Source of the DNA: Oscillospiraceae bacterium
Lineage (GTDB): Bacteria > Bacillota_A > Clostridia > Oscillospirales > Oscillospiraceae
DNA length: 26,033 nt
Assembly (NCBI GenBank): GCA_017408725.1
Contig: JAFQUA010000071.1
Span: forward strand, 1 to 26,033
Direction: 5' to 3'
A model generated the notes under the pieces. That model was not told the DNA's origin, made no database searches, and saw nothing but the letters and a program-made list of their open reading frames with translations. Below, piece by piece: positions 21,511 through 26,033 of the stretch. How positions within the stretch are numbered: position 1 is the first letter of the stretch; each line of letters starts with the position of its first letter. A program made the translations under genes and the position numbers.

Positions 21511-23790
21511 ATGGAACAGGATATTACATATAAGATAAAAGAGATGGCGGGGCGTATCCGGGAACTGCGGGAAATTTCCGGTCTTTCTCAGGAAGAAGTA
21601 GCCAGCCGCACCGGTGTATCCGTGGAAGAATACCGACTCTGTGAGGAAGGCTTAAGAGACTTAAATATCGCCTTTTTGTACCGCTGTGTGCTGGTATTCG
21701 GCGTGGATATGTCCGACCTGCTGGAAGGTCACAGCCCCAAGCTGCGTACTTATGCTCTGACCCGTAAGGGCGAGGGCCAGAAGATCGAAGAAGCCCACCA
21801 TATGATCGGCTACAACCTTGCCGCCGGCTTCCGTAACCGTATCGCGCTGCCCCTTTACATGGAGCTGAAGTACCGTGATGGTGCCGAGCAGGAAGCTATC
21901 GAGCTGACCAGCCATGAGGGTCAGGAATGTGACATCGTCATCCGCGGTCACATGAAGATCCAAATCGGCGGCAAGTCTGAGGTGTTGAACCCCGGCGACT
22001 GTATTTACTACGATTCCTCCATCCCCCACGGCATGATCGCAGTCAGCGGTGAGGACTGCGCGTTCTATGCCATCGTGCTGAGCAACTCCGCCGCCCGTGA
22101 GGGTGAGCAGGCTGCTGCTGTGGCTACACCCGATGTCAAGCGCCGTGATCCGGACAAGAAGAAGCGCATCTACCGCAAATTCATCGACCGCAAGGTCGAG
22201 GATGGCCTGCTCAAGGAGATCTCCTTCAAGGGCGAGGAACAGTTCAACTTTGCCTTTGATATTATCGATGAACTGGGCACTACCCAGCCGGACAAGCTGG
22301 CTATGCTCCATATTTCGGAAGATGATACCGAGCGCCGGTTCACCTTCCAGGACATGAAAAAGGAATCTGCCCGTACCGCCAATTACTTTAAGGCGATGGG
22401 TATCAAGCGGGGCGACCGGGTCATGCTGGTGCTGAAGCGCCATTATCAATACTGGTTCTCCGTGCTGGCACTGCACAAGCTGGGCGCTGTGGCGATTCCC
22501 GCCACCAATCAGCTTTTGGAAAAGGATTTTACTTACCGCTTCCAGGCAGGCAAGGTCAAGGCCATTCTCTGCACCGCCGACGGCGATGTGTCCGATGCGG
22601 TGGACGCAGCGGCAGTTAACTGCCCCGGCATGGAGCATAAGATCTTGGTCGGCGGCAAAAAGAACGGCTGGCACGATTTTAATGAAGAATATCCCATGTA
22701 CTCCAGTCACTTTGACCGGACGGAAGATGCCCCCTGCGGCTCTGATCCCATGCTGATGTTCTTCACCTCCGGCACCTCCGGCTATCCCAAGCTGGCGGCC
22801 CACAATTATAAGTACCCGCTGGGTCACTTCATTACCGCCAAGTATTGGCACCGGGTCAATCCCGACGGATTGCATCTGACCATTTCCGATACCGGTTGGG
22901 CAAAATCCTCCTGGGGTAAGATCTACGGCCAGTGGCTCTGTGAAGCACCCATTTTTGTCTACGACTTTGACCGCTTCGATGCGGAGAAGATCTTGCCTAT
23001 GTTTGCTAAGTATCAGATTACTACCTTCTGCGCACCGCCTACCATGTACCGGATGCTGGCTAAGCAGGATCTGTCGCGGTTTGATCTAAGCAGCATCGAG
23101 CATGCCTCTACCGCAGGCGAAGCGCTGAACCCCGAGGTCTACCGCCAGTTCCAAAATGCTACCGGTCTTTCCATTATGGAAGGCTTCGGTCAGTCCGAGT
23201 CTACGCTGATTATCGGCAATCTGAACGGCAGCAGCCATAAGCTGGGTTCTATGGGCAAACCCGTACCTCTTTATGATGTGCATCTGCTCACCGCCGACGG
23301 TGAAGAGGCAGCACCCGGCGAGACCGGCGAGATCTGCATCAATATCGCAAATGGCCTGCCCTGCGGCCTGGCCTATGCCTACGAGGGCAACGAGGAAGTC
23401 ACCGCCGAAACATGGCGGGATGGCTTCTACCACACCGGCGACTTGGCGTGGGTGGATGAAGACGGCTTCTACTGGTATGTTGGCCGTGCTGACGATGTGA
23501 TCAAGTCCTCCGGCTACCGCATCGGACCCTTTGAGATTGAAAATGTCATTATGGAACTGCCCTACATTCTGGAATGCGGCGTTTCCGCTGCTCCCGATCC
23601 GGTTCGCGGTCAGGTTGTTAAGGCATCCATCGTTCTGGTGAAGGATTTTGTGGGCACGGACGAGCTGAAAAAGCAGATCCAGGACTATGTCAAGTCCCGC
23701 ACCGCGCCTTATAAGTATCCCAGAATCGTGGAATTCAAAGAAAGCCTCCCCAAGACCGTCAGCGGCAAGATTATAAGAAAGAAATTGTAA
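21511..23790 (+). CDS. XRE HTH-cupin-acyl-CoA ligase fusion (copy 2, Val-type T-box)
   Basis: A 759-residue paralog of the preceding gene with the same three domains: an XRE helix-turn-helix (about 10-74, RIRELREISGLSQEEVASRTG), a cupin (SSIPHGMIAVSGEDC in its second half) and an AMP-forming ligase with FFTSGTSGYPK (T419-S420-G421), GFGQSE, GRADDVIKSSGYRIGPFEIE and K753 in SGKIIRKKL. The frame stays open upstream into the T-box, but the ATG at 21511 with AGGAG (21501-21505) is the start that fits both the leader and the copy-1 N terminus. Genes for a P-loop ATPase and a VOR-type oxidoreductase follow, probably by read-through, because no promoter is visible after it. Proposed substrate: isobutyrate, giving 2-oxoisovalerate and valine (inference). 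Confidence 0.9.
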   Translation: MEQDITYKIKEMAGRIRELREISGLSQEEVASRTGVSVEEYRLCEEGLRDLNIAFLYRCVLVFGVDMSDLLEGHSPKLRTYALTRKGEGQKIEEAHHMIGYNLAAGFRNRIALPLYMELKYRDGAEQEAIELTSHEGQECDIVIRGHMKIQIGGKSEVLNPGDCIYYDSSIPHGMIAVSGEDCAFYAIVLSNSAAREGEQAAAVATPDVKRRDPDKKKRIYRKFIDRKVEDGLLKEISFKGEEQFNFAFDIIDELGTTQPDKLAMLHISEDDTERRFTFQDMKKESARTANYFKAMGIKRGDRVMLVLKRHYQYWFSVLALHKLGAVAIPATNQLLEKDFTYRFQAGKVKAILCTADGDVSDAVDAAAVNCPGMEHKILVGGKKNGWHDFNEEYPMYSSHFDRTEDAPCGSDPMLMFFTSGTSGYPKLAAHNYKYPLGHFITAKYWHRVNPDGLHLTISDTGWAKSSWGKIYGQWLCEAPIFVYDFDRFDAEKILPMFAKYQITTFCAPPTMYRMLAKQDLSRFDLSSIEHASTAGEALNPEVYRQFQNATGLSIMEGFGQSESTLIIGNLNGSSHKLGSMGKPVPLYDVHLLTADGEEAAPGETGEICINIANGLPCGLAYAYEGNEEVTAETWRDGFYHTGDLAWVDEDGFYWYVGRADDVIKSSGYRIGPFEIENVIMELPYILECGVSAAPDPVRGQVVKASIVLVKDFVGTDELKKQIQDYVKSRTAPYKYPRIVEFKESLPKTVSGKIIRKKL

Positions 23791-23799
23791 GCACTAAAT

Positions 23800-23905
23800 C
23801 AGCCTCCTTCTGATGAGGGAGGTGTCAGCGAAGCTGACGGAGGGAGAGAACTACCCCCCGGTCAGCCTGCTCGGCTGACAGATCCCCTGACAAGGGGAGC
23901 CGCGC
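23800..23905. repeat. Dispersed hairpin repeat (REP-like) in the intercistronic gap
   Basis: Serial short inverted repeats: CCTCC/GGAGG (23803-23822), GTCAGC-GAA-GCTGAC (23824-23838), GTCAGCC/GGCTGAC (23861-23879) and CCCC/GGGG (23884-23897). The phrase pattern 'gatgagggaggtgtcagcg... ctgacggagggag' is one I associate with a high-copy intergenic repeat of Oscillospirales genomes. It fills nearly the whole gap and ends just before the GAGGA ribosome site of the next gene. Confidence 0.7.
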
Positions 23906-23916
23906 GAGGAATTTTT

Positions 23917-24615
23917 ATGGAACACAAACGATTGACTCTGTTTGCCGGACATTACGGCAGCGGAAAAACCAATATCGCCGTTAATTACGCTCTGCACTTG
24001 GCAGCGGAGGGGAAGGAAGTCTGCATTGCGGACTTAGATATCGTCAATCCTTACTTCCGCACCAAGGATAGCGCCAAGGTGCTGGAAAGTGCCGGCGTGG
24101 AGCTGATCTCCCCCCAGTTTGCCAATACCAATGTGGACTTGCCGGCACTGCCGGCGGAAGCCTACCGGCTGGTGCAGGATAAAAGTGTCTACGGCATCAT
24201 GGATATCGGCGGCGATGACCGGGGCGCTTATGCCCTCGGCCGCTATACTCCTTTTATTAAGGAAGAAAACGACTACCGCATGGCCTTCGTTGCCAATCCC
24301 TACCGGCCTTTGACTCGCACTCCCGAGGAAGCGCTGGAAGTGATGCGGGAGATCGAAACCGCCTGCTCGCTAAACTTCACCTGCATCATTAACAATGCAA
24401 ACCTCGGAACGGAAACCACCCCTGAGGACGTGCTGGAGACCAAGGAATATATGGAAAAGCTCAGCGCTCTTTCCGGTCTTCCTCTGTGGATAACGGCGGC
24501 GGAGGAAAAAGTGGCGGCGCAGCTTGTGGGAAAGGTAGAAAATCTGCTTCCCATGCGGCTGCAGGAAAAATATTTTGATTTACCGGAACAAAGGGCCCGC
24601 CCTTTGTTCGGATAA
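23917..24615 (+). CDS. P-loop ATPase of the ParA/MinD-like (SIMIBI) type, unknown role, linked to VOR
   Basis: A 232-residue cytoplasmic nucleotide-binding protein. Walker A reads FAGHYGSGKTN near the N terminus, followed by a CIADLDIVNPYFRT segment as in ParA/MinD/CooC-like ATPases, and an IMDIGGDDRG Walker-B-like strand. The deviant lysine of classic MinD (KGGxGKT) is absent. There are no cluster-ligand CxxC motifs. GAGGA lies six bases before the ATG. Its position just ahead of the ferredoxin and oxidoreductase genes suggests help with assembly or metal/cofactor insertion for that complex, as CooC does for CO dehydrogenase, but this is a guess from context. Confidence 0.75.
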   Translation: MEHKRLTLFAGHYGSGKTNIAVNYALHLAAEGKEVCIADLDIVNPYFRTKDSAKVLESAGVELISPQFANTNVDLPALPAEAYRLVQDKSVYGIMDIGGDDRGAYALGRYTPFIKEENDYRMAFVANPYRPLTRTPEEALEVMREIETACSLNFTCIINNANLGTETTPEDVLETKEYMEKLSALSGLPLWITAAEEKVAAQLVGKVENLLPMRLQEKYFDLPEQRARPLFG

Positions 24616-24643
24616 TAGACATCTCATTAAGGAGGAACTCTCT

Positions 24644-24850
24644 ATGGCAAAAGTAACGTTCCTGACGGATCTGTGTAAGGGCTGCGGCCTGTGTGTCAAT
24701 GCCTGCCCCAAAGGGTGTCTGGCTATCGACACCGAGCAGATCAACAAGAAAGGCTATTCCCCCGCTGTGATGAAGGATCAGGATAAGTGCATCGCCTGCG
24801 CATTCTGCGCCACCATGTGCCCTGACTGCATCATCACTGTGGAAAAGTAA
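24644..24850 (+). CDS. 2[4Fe-4S] ferredoxin-type delta subunit of 2-oxoacid:ferredoxin oxidoreductase
   Basis: A 68-residue iron-sulfur protein with two CxxCxxCxxxC motifs (C11/14/17/21 and C49/52/55/59), each followed by a further Cys at 25 and 62. It would carry electrons between the TPP/FeS core of the oxidoreductase and free ferredoxin. The start at 24644 is chosen for AAGGAGGA eight bases upstream; an upstream in-frame ATG at 24575 overlaps the previous gene and lacks a ribosome site. It lies 11 bases before the alpha subunit gene, the usual order for four-subunit VOR/KOR enzymes. Confidence 0.9.
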   Translation: MAKVTFLTDLCKGCGLCVNACPKGCLAIDTEQINKKGYSPAVMKDQDKCIACAFCATMCPDCIITVEK

Positions 24851-24861
24851 GGAGGATCGAA

Positions 24862-25920
24862 ATGGCAGAGAAAGTACTTATGAAGGGCAACGAAGCCATT
24901 GCCGAAGCCGCCATCCGTGCCGGCTGCCGTCACTACTTCGGTTACCCCATCACCCCCCAGACCGAGATCGCTGCCTATATGGCAAAAAAGATGCCCAAGA
25001 TCGGCGGCGTTTTCCTGCAGGCTGAAAGCGAGATCGCTTCTATCAACATGGTCTATGGCGCAGCCGCTGCCGGTATGCGTGTTATGACCTCTTCCAGTAG
25101 CCCCGGAATTTCCCTGAAGGCTGAAGGGCTGAGCTATATCGCCGGTTCCGATGTGCCTGCGCTGGTTGTCAATGTCCAGCGTGGAGGCCCCGGCCTCGGT
25201 GGTATCCAGCCGAGCCAGTCCGACTATTTCCAGGCCACCAAGGGCGGCGGTCACGGCGACTACCGGATGATCGTCCTTGCTCCTGCTTCCGTGCAGGAAA
25301 TGGCCTCCTTGACCATCAAGGGCTTCAATTTGGCTGACAAGTATCTCATGACCTCCATGATCCTCGCTGACGGCACCATCGGTCAGATGATGGAGCCCAT
25401 CTCCTTCGAGGATGCCGAAGTCGAAACCTACGAAAAGCCCTGGGCGCTGACCGGCACCGAGGGTAAGCGCAAGCACAATGTGGTCAATTCTCTGTACCTG
25501 CAGCCCGATAAGCTGGAGCAGAAGAACTTCGAGCGCTACGAGCGCTACAGAACCGTGGAAGAGAACGAGCCCATGTGGGAAGAGTACATGATGGAAGATG
25601 CTGAGTACTGCGTTGTTGCTTTCGGTATCGCTTCCCGTGTTGCCAAGAATGCTGTTGTGGCTGCCAGAGCCGAGGGCATCAAGGTAGGTCTGATCCGTCC
25701 CATCACATTGTGGCCCTTCCCCACCAAGGCCCTGCGTGCCGCTGCAGACAAGGTCAAGAGCTTCATCTCCGTGGAGCTGAACATGGGCCAGATGATCGAG
25801 GATATCCGTCTGGCTACCGAGTGTAAGCGCCCCGTGTCCCTGTGTAACCGCGCCGGCGGCATGATCCCCAGCCCCGATCAGGTGCTGGAGGCCATCCGCA
25901 ATGCCCAGAAAGGAGAGTAA
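24862..25920 (+). CDS. vorB: 2-oxoacid:ferredoxin oxidoreductase alpha subunit, VOR type (3-methyl-2-oxobutanoate dehydrogenase VorB)
   Basis: A 352-residue alpha subunit of a thiamine-diphosphate 2-oxoacid:ferredoxin oxidoreductase, the usual length of VorB. It shows MKGNEAIAEAAIRAGCRHYFGYPITPQTE at the N terminus, the LQAESEIASINMVYGAAAAG segment that contacts TPP, and QRGGPGLGGIQPSQSDYFQA. The enzyme interconverts branched 2-oxoacids plus CoA with acyl-CoA, CO2 and reduced ferredoxin, and can run reductively in anaerobes. VOR rather than KOR is preferred on overall similarity as I recall it; 2-oxoglutarate specificity is not excluded. GGAGG precedes the ATG. The stop is followed within three bases by the next ATG, so the subunits are co-translated. 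Confidence 0.88.
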   Translation: MAEKVLMKGNEAIAEAAIRAGCRHYFGYPITPQTEIAAYMAKKMPKIGGVFLQAESEIASINMVYGAAAAGMRVMTSSSSPGISLKAEGLSYIAGSDVPALVVNVQRGGPGLGGIQPSQSDYFQATKGGGHGDYRMIVLAPASVQEMASLTIKGFNLADKYLMTSMILADGTIGQMMEPISFEDAEVETYEKPWALTGTEGKRKHNVVNSLYLQPDKLEQKNFERYERYRTVEENEPMWEEYMMEDAEYCVVAFGIASRVAKNAVVAARAEGIKVGLIRPITLWPFPTKALRAAADKVKSFISVELNMGQMIEDIRLATECKRPVSLCNRAGGMIPSPDQVLEAIRNAQKGE

Positions 25921-25923
25921 GAT

Positions 25924-26033
25924 ATGGCTGTCGTATTTGAAAAACCCAAAGCTTTGACAGATGCCGTGCTGCATTACTGCCCCGGCTGTCCCCACGGCAT
26001 TATCCACCGCCTGGTTGCCGAAGCCATTGACGA
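25924..26033 (+). CDS. 2-oxoacid:ferredoxin oxidoreductase beta (TPP-binding) subunit, 3' truncated by window edge
   Basis: Only the first 36 codons are visible: [16 protein letters not shown] then [15 protein letters not shown]. The CPGCPHG motif with its two cysteines is the N-terminal mark of the TPP-binding beta subunit of VOR/KOR/IOR enzymes. AAAGGAG (overlapping the end of the alpha gene) precedes the ATG at the right distance. A gamma subunit is expected beyond the window. Confidence 0.88.
   Translation, partial: MAVVFEKPKALTDAVLHYCPGCPHGIIHRLVAEAID

Noticed and set aside
1..26033. CRISPR array, prophage, toxin-antitoxin or restriction system
   Set aside because: No regularly spaced direct repeats, phage structural genes or defence-type domains were seen on either strand.

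Overview
The window looks like a chromosomal segment of a moderately GC-rich anaerobic Firmicute, most likely a gut member of the Oscillospirales (class Clostridia). The reasons are sigma-A type promoters, strong AGGAGG ribosome sites, T-box leaders, oxygen-sensitive enzymes (class III ribonucleotide reductase, 2-oxoacid:ferredoxin oxidoreductase) and a dispersed hairpin repeat of the kind common in that group. No sequence search was run; all calls rest on motifs and family knowledge.

Region 1 (1-1570) holds the 3' part of glycyl-tRNA synthetase, an initiator tRNA-fMet with its own promoter and terminator, and an internally deleted IS200/IS605-type element. Region 2 (about 1770-7500) is a deoxyribonucleotide and thiol-redox cluster: nrdG, nrdD, a thioredoxin-reductase-like flavoprotein and a dihydrolipoyl-dehydrogenase-like flavoprotein. 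Two NrdR-box-like palindromes lie just upstream of the nrdD promoter, and NrdD carries a fused glutaredoxin-like domain. Region 3 (7777-13845) is an oppBCDFA oligopeptide ABC transporter operon whose binding lipoprotein is circularly permuted: the usual C-terminal half comes first and the usual N-terminal half second. A degenerate transposase relic follows.

Region 4 (14264-26033) is the most unusual. Three T-box leaders control three acid-CoA ligase units. On the minus strand, a T-box with a probable Leu specifier drives a LeuA-like protein that has lost its catalytic metal motifs but keeps the regulatory domain; this gene overlaps a second one encoding a TIM-barrel/acyl-CoA ligase fusion. 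On the plus strand, two paralogous HTH-cupin-ligase fusions each have their own T-box, with probable Ile and Val specifiers. Downstream come a P-loop ATPase, a 2[4Fe-4S] ferredoxin and the alpha and start of the beta subunit of a VOR-type 2-oxoacid:ferredoxin oxidoreductase.

T-boxes switch genes on when a tRNA is uncharged, so these ligases are probably biosynthetic. The simplest model is that branched short-chain acids (isobutyrate, 2-methylbutyrate, isovalerate) are activated to CoA esters and reductively carboxylated by the oxidoreductase to the 2-oxoacid precursors of Val, Ile and Leu. Each branch would be tuned by its own tRNA. This model is inference; the leaders, fusions and gene order are seen directly.
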